Virus record (IMG/VR): IMGVR_UViG_3300008110_000297
Location: 1-37,385 of that record
Length of the DNA: 37,385 nucleotides
Reading direction: 5' to 3' (one strand)
Source of the DNA: a virus
Below the pieces are notes generated by a model. That model had not been told where the DNA came from. It saw only the letters and a list, made by a program, of their open reading frames with translations, and did not search any database. Made by a program: the position numbers and the translations under genes. Below are positions 1 to 5,673 of this stretch, one piece after another (position 1 is the stretch's first letter; the number at the start of each line of letters is the position of its first letter).

Positions 1-106
1 GGCTGTGTCCGTCTGGGTTATGTTTTATATTTGGATAGGTTTAGTGACTATGGTCACATACCACAGGGGGGTGGGGGTCTTTTGTTTGGAGTCCCTGTTT
101 CTAAAT
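1..106. other. Left edge without a gene
   Basis: No convincing gene lies here; it is the sequence downstream of the last gene of the minus-strand operon. Two things are visible: a short inverted repeat GTGAC-TATG-GTCAC at 44-57, and two adjacent guanine runs (six and five) on the plus strand at 66-77, preceded by CCACA. No U-tract terminator is obvious. Confidence 0.5.
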
Positions 107-385
107 TTAGCAGTCCCATTTTCTAAGTGCGAGGGCTTTGCGTGTGGGTCGTCCTTTGGAGTCTTTCATTGGTCCGGGCATACCGCCCATTCGTGCGCAG
201 AACGACTTACGTCGTGCTGCTGACTTGGGACTCTTGGCTGCTTGTTTGGCACTGACTGGTGGTTTTAGTGTGCCACCTGTTTGCGCTTTGTATGAGGCTC
301 TGCCTTTGGCGTTTAGTCCGCCTGCAGGGTTTTTTCCTTCTTTGCGTGTCCATGCGGCTGTAGTTGTAGATTTCTTGCTTGCCAT
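107..385 (-). CDS. Basic DUF6321-like phage protein
   Basis: A 92-residue, lysine- and arginine-rich protein. The sequence WTRKEGKNPAGGLNAKGRAS near residue 12, followed by a KRRK-like SARRKSFCARMGG segment and a C-terminal KALALRKWDC, matches from memory the DUF6321 family found in marine and freshwater phages, often beside terminase or structural genes. Its biochemical role is unknown; high positive charge suggests binding to DNA or RNA, perhaps packaged in the virion (inference). The ATG at 385 is preceded by GAGG and overlaps the stop of the upstream gene in the form TAATG, so the two are translationally coupled. It is the last gene of a four-gene minus-strand operon. Confidence 0.8.
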   Translation of the reverse strand: MASKKSTTTAAWTRKEGKNPAGGLNAKGRASYKAQTGGTLKPPVSAKQAAKSPKSAARRKSFCARMGGMPGPMKDSKGRPTRKALALRKWDC

Positions 386-789
386 TATCGGTACCTCTTG
401 GTTTTATCAGCAATCTTTTTAGGTTGTTTAACAAACTGTTTGCCTGCTTTAGTGCCTTCACGTTTTGCTTTAGTGGTTGCAGCGTATTCTTTATCACTTA
501 GGGACTCCCTAGCCTTCTTTGGTAGGTATCGTTCTCCTGTGGCTTTTGGTCCTACTGTGGATGGTTTACCTGATTTGGTTCCCCAGTCCTCTTTGCCCCA
601 CTTTTTGAGTGATGATTGGGCTGCAGTTTTGGTTCCTGTGTATCCGCCACCTGCAGCCTTGTAGGCTTGGGTGACTAGTTGTGCTTTTCGGGCTGACCAT
701 TGTCCTGCGGCACCACCTTTGGTGCCTGCAGTGACACGGTTTTTGATCCTGTTTCGTAGTGCAGGGTTTGTGTATGGGCTGCTAGCCAT
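385..789 (-). CDS. Basic DUF5872-like phage protein
   Basis: A 134-residue basic protein. It opens with PYTNPALRNRIKNRV, then GGAAGQWSARKAQLV, and ends with a segment containing GKPSTVGPKATGERYLPKKA and a lysine-rich tail. This order of motifs fits the DUF5872 family of phage proteins (recognised from memory). Function is unknown; the family commonly sits beside DUF6321 proteins, as here. The start overlaps the stop of the 48-residue gene upstream and its own stop overlaps the start of the next gene, both as TAATG. Positive charge over the whole length suggests nucleic-acid contact (inference). Confidence 0.8.
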   Translation of the reverse strand: MASSPYTNPALRNRIKNRVTAGTKGGAAGQWSARKAQLVTQAYKAAGGGYTGTKTAAQSSLKKWGKEDWGTKSGKPSTVGPKATGERYLPKKARESLSDKEYAATTKAKREGTKAGKQFVKQPKKIADKTKRYR

Positions 790-935
790 TAGCGACCTTT
801 GCGACCGTATTCTTTCATACGTTCTTTTTTACTTTCGGTTTTTTCATGCTTGGCACCTGAAGAGTGCTTCGCACCTTTCATCATTGTGCCGTCTGGCATA
901 CGGTGCATTTTGGCTGGCTTCTTTTTAGCAGGCAT
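789..935 (-). CDS. Small lysine-rich protein, 48 residues
   Basis: This short gene fits exactly between its neighbours: its ATG at 935 overlaps the stop of the upstream gene and its TAA at 789-791 overlaps the next ATG. The product begins MPAKKKPAKMHRMPDGTMMK and ends in KKERMKEYGRKGR. The HRMPDGTMMKG segment is a recurring motif in small phage proteins (from memory) but no function is established. About one third of residues are lysine or arginine. It lies in an operon of four genes with three other virion-like or basic products, so a packaged or capsid-associated role is possible but unproven. Confidence 0.75.
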   Translation of the reverse strand: MPAKKKPAKMHRMPDGTMMKGAKHSSGAKHEKTESKKERMKEYGRKGR

Positions 936-1264
936 TATTTTGATGTCCGATCTGCGACTATAGTCACATTAACTGTACCGCTGGTTGCGGTACTAAAACG
1001 TGTACGAATGTAATGCATTGCATGACATTCATGGAAAAAAACTCCGTTACCTGTTGCAGATGTAACGCCAGTTGATTTGTTCGTTGTTGACGAATCAATC
1101 AACGACATTAAAAACCAGTTGGTTCCGTCAAGTGATACTTCAAAACTGACGGTGCCAGACCAAGTACCTGTTAACTGGATACTTATATCATCACAATCAT
1201 CAATGGTACGAACAACTGTAGAGTTGCTCGTTGCCATTGATCCGCTACTTAATCCTATAGCCAT
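935..1264 (-). CDS. Beta-rich virion-like protein
   Basis: A 109-residue product, first gene of the minus-strand operon. I start it at the ATG at 1264 because AAGGAGT lies six bases upstream; an ORF extension 15 codons further has no such support. It is rich in serine, threonine and glycine, with alternating hydrophobic residues (SIQLTGTWSGTVSFEVSLDG, GTVNVTIVADRTSK), typical of a small beta-sandwich used as a capsid decoration or fibre-binding domain. FEVSLDGTNWFLM followed by HYIRTRF resembles short phage head or tail accessory proteins (inference). Transcription probably starts from the divergent region at 1265-1408. Confidence 0.7.
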   Translation of the reverse strand: MAIGLSSGSMATSNSTVVRTIDDCDDISIQLTGTWSGTVSFEVSLDGTNWFLMSLIDSSTTNKSTGVTSATGNGVFFHECHAMHYIRTRFSTATSGTVNVTIVADRTSK

Positions 1265-1307
1265 TTTTACTCCTTGTTGTACTGTTGGGTTGTAGTTGCC
1301 GCTCTTC

Positions 1308-1327
1308 AACTGTAGTTGCCTACAGTT
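1308..1327 (-). promoter_or_regulatory. Leader hairpin of left minus operon
   Basis: A perfect inverted repeat with 8-base arms (AACTGTAG and CTACAGTT) and a 4-base loop. It lies between the candidate promoter and the start at 1264, so it would be in the 5' leader RNA. A second partial copy of the arm, GTAGTTGCC, occurs at about 1292-1300. Confidence 0.5.
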
Positions 1328-1351
1328 TCAAGCGGTCTTTTCTCTTCCCCC

Positions 1352-1380
1352 CCTATAGTCCCCCCCATTTGTAACATCAA
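1352..1380 (-). promoter_or_regulatory. Candidate sigma-70-like promoter, minus strand
   Basis: On the minus strand TTGATG (1375-1380) and TATAGG (1352-1357) are 17 bases apart, matching four of six bases in each consensus hexamer. Transcription would begin near 1345, giving a leader of about 80 bases for the 935-1264 gene. The same CTATAG core gives TATAGT on the plus strand at 1354-1359, a possible -10 for the late operon, but with no matching -35. The box sits between two runs of seven cytosines. Confidence 0.45.
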
Positions 1381-1395
1381 CAGTTTTGTTACAAA
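1368..1395. promoter_or_regulatory. Inverted repeat upstream of terminase
   Basis: TTTGTAAC (1368-1375) and GTTACAAA (1388-1395) form 8-base arms separated by 12 bases, ending 13 bases before the terminase small-subunit start. It overlaps the -35 box of the minus promoter candidate. This spacing suits a dimeric regulator that could control both directions; that role is inferred. Confidence 0.4.
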
Positions 1396-1408
1396 ACAAC
1401 TAGTATGT

Positions 1409-1837
1409 ATGGCATCTACAGAAGCACTATTAACTAGCGATCAGCAACGGTACATGGACTGGCTGTGCACTGCGCCATCTGAACGTGTACCCTCTTCCAA
1501 GAAGCAGTATGCGATCCTTGCGACTGTAGATGTCACAACTCTGCGACGGTGGGAAAAGAAACCAGCATTCAGACAAGAATGGCAGACCCGTGTGGACGAC
1601 CTACAAGGGTCGCCTGAGCGTACTCAAGCGTTGTTGGACACTCTGTACAACAAGGCTCTGGATGGGGACACCAAGAGTGCTCAACTTTATCTTCAGGCTA
1701 CGAACCGTATGGCTCCTGCCACAATTGAAGTTAAGAGTGAGAAACGTTCTGCCGAGTTGACTGATAGCGAGTTGGATGAATTGATTGCTGCTATGGCTAC
1801 TAGGGAGAAGCAATCTCGGGGTCTTAAGGTTGTTTAG
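1409..1837 (+). CDS. Terminase small subunit
   Basis: A 142-residue protein, first gene of the late operon. It likely recognises the packaging site on phage DNA and loads the large subunit 3467-5047. An N-terminal helix-turn-helix is suggested around residues 28-55 (KQYAILATVDVTTLRRWEKK, then FRQEW), followed by an acidic and helical C-terminal half with LYNKALDGDTKSAQLYLQAT, a pattern common in HTH-type terminase small subunits. The ATG at 1409 is chosen because upstream codons fall in a C-rich control region and do not look coding; no Shine-Dalgarno sequence is obvious, so the start is less sure than most. Its stop overlaps a small zinc-ribbon gene. Confidence 0.75.
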   Translation: MASTEALLTSDQQRYMDWLCTAPSERVPSSKKQYAILATVDVTTLRRWEKKPAFRQEWQTRVDDLQGSPERTQALLDTLYNKALDGDTKSAQLYLQATNRMAPATIEVKSEKRSAELTDSELDELIAAMATREKQSRGLKVV

Positions 1838-1956
1838 TGCAGTTGGTTGAATGTGATCGGTGTGGGGAAGAATACCCGAACAATTGGGGCAAATGCCCCA
1901 GTTGTGATTCGGGTGAACACCCCAATGTGGGAGGTTTTGATGATGAAGATTACTAG
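1837..1956 (+). CDS. Mini zinc-ribbon protein, 39 residues
   Basis: A GTG start at 1837 shares its G with the TAG stop of the terminase small subunit. The product has two CxxC pairs, at about residues 6-9 (CDRC) and 20-23 (CPSC), then an acidic tail ending GGFDDEDY. That is a complete rubredoxin-like zinc ribbon with little else. It is too short for usual gene finders. The reading frame is free of stops over 39 codons and the four cysteines are spaced as expected, which supports it; the weak ribosome-binding site does not. A TTG at 1843 is an alternative start. Role unknown; protein or nucleic-acid binding is likely. Confidence 0.6.
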   Translation: MQLVECDRCGEEYPNNWGKCPSCDSGEHPNVGGFDDEDY

Positions 1957-2134
1957 TTTGGCTGTAGTAGGTTTGTTCTTTTTGGCTGCTTGCAGCGACT
2001 CTTACCGTTACCCTTGCCAAGATCCTGCCAAGGCTAATACGCCAGAATGTTCTTGTACTCCTAGGACTAAGAACAAGGCTCTTAGTGCCGTTCAGATTCC
2101 TACGACTGATGGCGTTCGTGGAGTTGACTGCTGA
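1940..2134 (+). CDS. Small lipoprotein
   Basis: A 64-residue secreted lipoprotein. After MMKITS comes a hydrophobic stretch and the lipobox LAAC, so Cys-18 or Cys-17 should be lipidated after signal cleavage. The mature part has three more cysteines (PCQDP, PECSCTP) that may form disulphides. GGGAGG at 1929-1934 sets the start at 1940 or 1943; the same bases are inside the zinc-ribbon gene, which overlaps it. Lipoproteins this size in phages can act in lysis (outer-membrane spanin partner) or superinfection exclusion; here neither is proven. Its stop overlaps the next ATG (TGATG). Confidence 0.7.
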   Translation: MMKITSLAVVGLFFLAACSDSYRYPCQDPAKANTPECSCTPRTKNKALSAVQIPTTDGVRGVDC

Positions 2135-2406
2135 TGGCTCGTAAGGAACGCCTAACAGAAGAACAACTAAATACCCGTTTACGGTTCGTGATTGGTGTAG
2201 TGCTTGCTGCTGTGTTGGCTGGCACTATGGGATCGGTATTGTATTCTTTGATTTATGTGACTCAACCTATGGAGCAGTCCCCGAACGATAAAGCATTTTT
2301 TGATTTGATCACCCCGATTGCAACGTTCCTTGTTGGAACGTTGTCGGGTGTGATGATTTCTAATTCTAATAATAAGAAAGATAAGGAACCTAATGGCGAA
2401 CACTAA
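2134..2406 (+). CDS. Two-helix membrane protein, holin-like
   Basis: A 90-residue protein with two predicted membrane segments, about residues 17-41 (FVIGVVLAAVLAGTMGSVLY) and 57-75 (DLITPIATFLVGTLSGVMI), and charged ends (ARKERLTEE at the N-terminus, KKDKEPNGEH at the C-terminus). This size and topology match class II holins or small phage membrane proteins. It follows a lipoprotein by one-base overlap, so a lysis role is plausible. A second holin-like gene lies at 5473-5673, so which of them times lysis cannot be decided here. Confidence 0.65.
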   Translation: MARKERLTEEQLNTRLRFVIGVVLAAVLAGTMGSVLYSLIYVTQPMEQSPNDKAFFDLITPIATFLVGTLSGVMISNSNNKKDKEPNGEH

Positions 2407-3460
2407 AATATCGGCTTTACCAGCAGTAACAAGTTTGGCTGCTGCAGACACATTCCCTGTGGTGCAGTCTGGTACAACCAAAAAGGCTGCTGTTAGCGAT
2501 ATCTCTAACTTAATGTTGACCACAGCCCCACAAACAAGTTTTCGCAACATGTTTATTAACGGCAACTTTATTGTAAACCAGCGTAACAGCAGTGGTTATA
2601 CAGTTGTTGCTGGTGCTGCACTACAGTACACGGTTGACCGCTGGTATTCTTATTGCACTGGCGCAAACACCACTATTGACAACAGTTTGTACATTGGTGC
2701 TAAACGCAGATTTCAAATTACAGGTGCTACTGGTGTTACTGGTTTTGGTTTTGGACAACGTGTTGAGGCTTCTACAACACGGAATAGTAGCAATTTTACA
2801 TTATCCGTAACCTTGCAAAGTTCTACTTTAACTAGTGTGACTTGGACCGCTTATACTGCTAACAGTATTGATTCTTTTGGAACTTTGGCTTCTCCAACCA
2901 AAACACAAGTTGCAACTGGAACTTTTGTTGTAAGTTCTGGCGGAACAAGAAGTAGCGCAACTTTTGCAGCAAGCGGTTCAAATGGTATTGAAATAGTTTT
3001 TTCTGGTGGTGCTTTAATTGCATCACAGTCATTGTTAGTTTTTGATGCCCAGTTAGAATCTGGTTCTGTTGCTACGGTTTTTGAAAACCGTCCAATGGCT
3101 CTTGAACACAGTATGTGCCTACGTTACTATGAAAAAAACTATCTTTATGGTGTCCCTGCTGGTTTCTCAACGACTAGCGGTATACATGAATTTTATGGTT
3201 GTTCAAATAACTCGAACGTTATTGGTGGTTACATAAAGTTTGCTGTTCCTAAACGTAACACTAGTTATACAGCAACTTTTTATACACCCGGTGGTACTGC
3301 TGGTTCTTGGACGTATTTGCGTTCTGGCGTATCAGCAACATCTGTTGCAGTTGCCGCCAGCAATGGTGAATATGGTCTCAGTTTTGGATCAGGATCAATT
3401 GGAGCAGCATGGGTTGTTGCAACAATTGCCGGTTTTTGGGTAGCAGATAACGAACTTTAG
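2393..3460 (+). CDS. Tail fibre or receptor-binding protein
   Basis: A 355-residue fibre-type protein. Residues 1-40 (KISALPAVTSLAAADTFPVV then SGTTKKAAVSDI) form the short N-terminal segment common to phage fibre proteins. From about residue 50 comes RNMFINGNFIVNQR, VDRWYSY, FGQRVEAS, and then FDAQLESGSVATVFENRPM and LRYYEKNY, the usual pattern of a beta-sandwich carbohydrate-binding fibre domain. The C-terminus (from about 250) is a different, variable domain likely to touch the host receptor. It sits between the two terminase genes, away from the other fibres, and overlaps the preceding gene by 14 bases. Confidence 0.75.
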   Translation: MANTKISALPAVTSLAAADTFPVVQSGTTKKAAVSDISNLMLTTAPQTSFRNMFINGNFIVNQRNSSGYTVVAGAALQYTVDRWYSYCTGANTTIDNSLYIGAKRRFQITGATGVTGFGFGQRVEASTTRNSSNFTLSVTLQSSTLTSVTWTAYTANSIDSFGTLASPTKTQVATGTFVVSSGGTRSSATFAASGSNGIEIVFSGGALIASQSLLVFDAQLESGSVATVFENRPMALEHSMCLRYYEKNYLYGVPAGFSTTSGIHEFYGCSNNSNVIGGYIKFAVPKRNTSYTATFYTPGGTAGSWTYLRSGVSATSVAVAASNGEYGLSFGSGSIGAAWVVATIAGFWVADNEL

Positions 3461-3466
3461 GAACAA

Positions 3467-5047
3467 ATGGAATTAACTGACCTTCTCAACGAGAAGGAAT
3501 GGAGGATCTGCAAAGGTCCAGAAAACGCTACCAACGAGGAACTCGTTGATGCTTTCGTCTATTTCTGCTCAAACTACTGGTTCATTAAACATCCTGAAAA
3601 GGGTCGTATTAAGTTTGAGATGCGTGAAGCACAGATTGAAACTGTGGCTGCATGGATAGATAACCGTTATAGTATCGTGCTGAAGGCACGACAGATCGGT
3701 TTCTCTACACTGGCTAGCGCCTACGTGTTCTGGGTCACGTTCTTTTGGAAAGACCGATTTGTGATCATGCTAAGTCGTACTGAACGTGAAGCAATGAAAC
3801 TGTTAGCAAAATCCAAATACGGATTTAAGTTCCTACCCAAGTGGATGGTGCTACGTGGTCCTAGCATCATTGATAACAACCAACTAAAAATGTCGTTCTC
3901 TAACGAATCTGCTATTGAATCATTACCATCAGGTAACGACCCTGCTCGTGGTGAATCAGTATTCTTGGTTGTAGTTGACGAAATGGCTTTCTTGCCTAAC
4001 AGTGATGAAGCATGGGCTTCTATTGAACCAATTGCCGACGTTGGTGGACGAGTCATTTGCCTCAGTACCGCCAACGGCGAAGGCAACATTTTTCATGAAC
4101 TGTGGGTTGGTTCCCAAACAGGGAACAACCAGTTCAAGGGCGTGTTCTTCCCTTGGTCTGCATCTGACCGTGACGACGAATGGTATGAGGCTAAGAAACG
4201 CCAACTGCCTGACTGGCAGTTAGCGCAAGAATACCCAAGCGACCCTGATGAGGCTTTTATTCGCTCTGGGCGCCCCGTATTTGACATTGATGCTCTACGA
4301 GCCTTAGAAGTAGAAGAACCTGCTAGGGGCTACATCCATGTTTATTCGGATAAACATATTGAGTTTCGTGAGGATGGTGGGGAACTAGCCGTCTGGCAGT
4401 TCCCTGAGACTGGTGGAATCTACTGTATTGGGGCTGACGTTGCCGAAGGCTTAGGTCATGGCGACTACAGCACAGCACACGTAATTAATGGTTACACACA
4501 GGAAGTTGTAGCGCACTGGCATGGTCACATTGACCCCGACCTTTTTGGCGAACACGTCCTATATAACTTAGGTTTGTTTTACCACGGTGCCCTAGTCGGT
4601 GTTGAATCTAACAACCACGGTTTAACAACATTGAAGGCTTTGCAACGTACTGGCTACAAAAACATTTTCCGTCAACGTCGTTTGGCTCAACGTACACCTG
4701 TTGCTACAGAAATTTTGGGTTGGCGAACTACAGCAGCGTCTAAACCTTTGGCTATTGACGAACTAAACGGAGTTATCCGTGACGGTTTACTGGATCTTAG
4801 GTGTGAACGAACGATTGCTGAAATGCGAACGTTCATTCGTGAAGCCAATGGCAAAACCCATGGTTCTCCCCATGATGACCGTGTCATGTCTTTGGCTATT
4901 ACGAACCAAATGTTGAAATACATTTGGATGCCAGAGTATCAGATTTCTCAAGAACCACCCAAGAACAGTATGGCTTGGTGGTCTAGGCATCTACCTAGCA
5001 AACAGGAACCAAAGTTTGTTATGGGTTCATTCGCATCAAGAACGTGA
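3467..5047 (+). CDS. terL: Terminase large subunit
   Basis: A 526-residue packaging motor with ATPase and nuclease domains. The ATPase has an adenine/Walker A region at residues 73-81 (KARQIGFST), Walker B with catalytic acid at 165-172 (VFLVVVDE), and the coupling motif STAN at 200-203. The RNase-H-like nuclease shows Asp-324 (IGADVAEG), Glu-380 (GVESNNHG) and Asp-470/471 (SPHDDRV). Together these drive DNA translocation into the prohead through the portal and cut the concatemer. Length and motif order are normal. TTTAGGAAC provides the ribosome-binding site before the ATG. Confidence 0.95.
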   Translation: MELTDLLNEKEWRICKGPENATNEELVDAFVYFCSNYWFIKHPEKGRIKFEMREAQIETVAAWIDNRYSIVLKARQIGFSTLASAYVFWVTFFWKDRFVIMLSRTEREAMKLLAKSKYGFKFLPKWMVLRGPSIIDNNQLKMSFSNESAIESLPSGNDPARGESVFLVVVDEMAFLPNSDEAWASIEPIADVGGRVICLSTANGEGNIFHELWVGSQTGNNQFKGVFFPWSASDRDDEWYEAKKRQLPDWQLAQEYPSDPDEAFIRSGRPVFDIDALRALEVEEPARGYIHVYSDKHIEFREDGGELAVWQFPETGGIYCIGADVAEGLGHGDYSTAHVINGYTQEVVAHWHGHIDPDLFGEHVLYNLGLFYHGALVGVESNNHGLTTLKALQRTGYKNIFRQRRLAQRTPVATEILGWRTTAASKPLAIDELNGVIRDGLLDLRCERTIAEMRTFIREANGKTHGSPHDDRVMSLAITNQMLKYIWMPEYQISQEPPKNSMAWWSRHLPSKQEPKFVMGSFASRT

Positions 5048-5064
5048 CAAAATAATCTAATACT

Positions 5065-5292
5065 ATGGCGATTTATACATGCAAAGACTGTTCAGCAAAA
5101 TTTGAACACGACGATTTACCTCGTCGTGGAGAATACTGCTTCAAATGCCACCTAAAAGGCATCCGTTTGGGATTTACCTACGGTAAAGAACAATTCCATG
5201 GACCTACTATTGGGGAACAGGCACGTCAACAAGTTGCGCAAGCAAAAGCAGCCGGTATTAATGCCGAACCAGTCGGGAGCCGTTGGATCTAA
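5065..5292 (+). CDS. Small zinc-binding protein after TerL
   Basis: A 75-residue protein with two cysteine pairs, CKDC at residues 6-9 and CFKC at 25-28, spaced as a zinc ribbon. The middle contains TYGKEQFHGPTIGEQARQQV, a segment I recall from small proteins found next to terminase in other phages; its function is unknown. The C-terminal half is helical and polar. It is followed by a membrane protein whose ATG overlaps its TAA (TAATG). No strong ribosome-binding site is seen. Confidence 0.75.
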   Translation: MAIYTCKDCSAKFEHDDLPRRGEYCFKCHLKGIRLGFTYGKEQFHGPTIGEQARQQVAQAKAAGINAEPVGSRWI

Positions 5293-5492
5293 TGAATTGG
5301 GCTGTCGCTATTGTTGTAGCAATTATCACTGGACCTGTTGTAGTGCTACTACAAATGTTGAGGCGAGAGAACACTCAACAACATGGCGAATCTCGAGAAC
5401 TGTTACATCACATGGTAATAAAAGTTGATGATATTAACGACAATTTGAATAATCATATCAAGGAGCATAACAATGGTAATCAAACTAAGTAA
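5292..5492 (+). CDS. Membrane-anchored coiled-coil protein
   Basis: A 66-residue protein with an N-terminal membrane segment (residues 3-22, AVAIVVAIITGPVVVLLQML) then a charged helical region with HMVIKVDDINDNLNNHI typical of a short coiled coil. The start at 5292 is preferred over one three codons upstream because it makes a TAATG overlap with the preceding stop. The architecture (single anchor plus periplasmic or cytoplasmic coil) resembles phage i-spanins or small lysis accessories, and it lies directly before a holin-like gene; this function is inferred only. Confidence 0.65.
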   Translation: MNWAVAIVVAIITGPVVVLLQMLRRENTQQHGESRELLHHMVIKVDDINDNLNNHIKEHNNGNQTK

Positions 5493-5673
5493 ACAACAAA
5501 AAGCAATACTCGCTTCATACGCACGAAGCGTACTTGGTGCAGGCGTAGCAGTTTATGTCTCAACAGGAGACCTTAAAATGGCTGCAAATGCTCTTTGGGC
5601 AGCAGGTCTCCCAGTTATCATGCGTTTCCTTAACCGCAAAGATGCCGCTTTTGGACTCGGTGGTTCTAAATAA
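5473..5673 (+). CDS. Holin-like membrane protein
   Basis: A 66-residue protein with a basic N-terminus (VIKLSKQQKA), a hydrophobic stretch of about residues 11-29, a second at 38-51, and a C-terminus reading LPVIMRFLNRKDAAFGLG. The pattern, including the final R-F-L-N-x-K-D-A-A-F-G, resembles r1t-type holins seen in phages of Gram-positive and actinobacterial hosts (from memory). Holins form lesions in the inner membrane at a set time so that endolysin can reach the wall. It overlaps both neighbours, and its position next to the portal gene instead of the endolysin at 24649 is unusual for a holin. Confidence 0.65.
   Translation: MVIKLSKQQKAILASYARSVLGAGVAVYVSTGDLKMAANALWAAGLPVIMRFLNRKDAAFGLGGSK

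Noticed and set aside
5-223. Plus-strand open frame of 72 codons at the left edge
   Set aside because: It lies antisense to the DUF6321-like gene, has no ribosome-binding site and no coherent protein pattern.
1354-1366. Single-subunit phage RNA polymerase promoter (ACTATAGGG-like)
   Set aside because: The core resembles the end of a T7-type promoter, but the upstream recognition part is absent, no phage RNA polymerase gene is seen in the window, and the site is explained by G runs and a TATAGG box.
1316-1408. Upstream extension of the terminase small subunit by 31 codons
   Set aside because: It would translate the C-rich promoter region and has no ribosome-binding site; the residues look non-coding.
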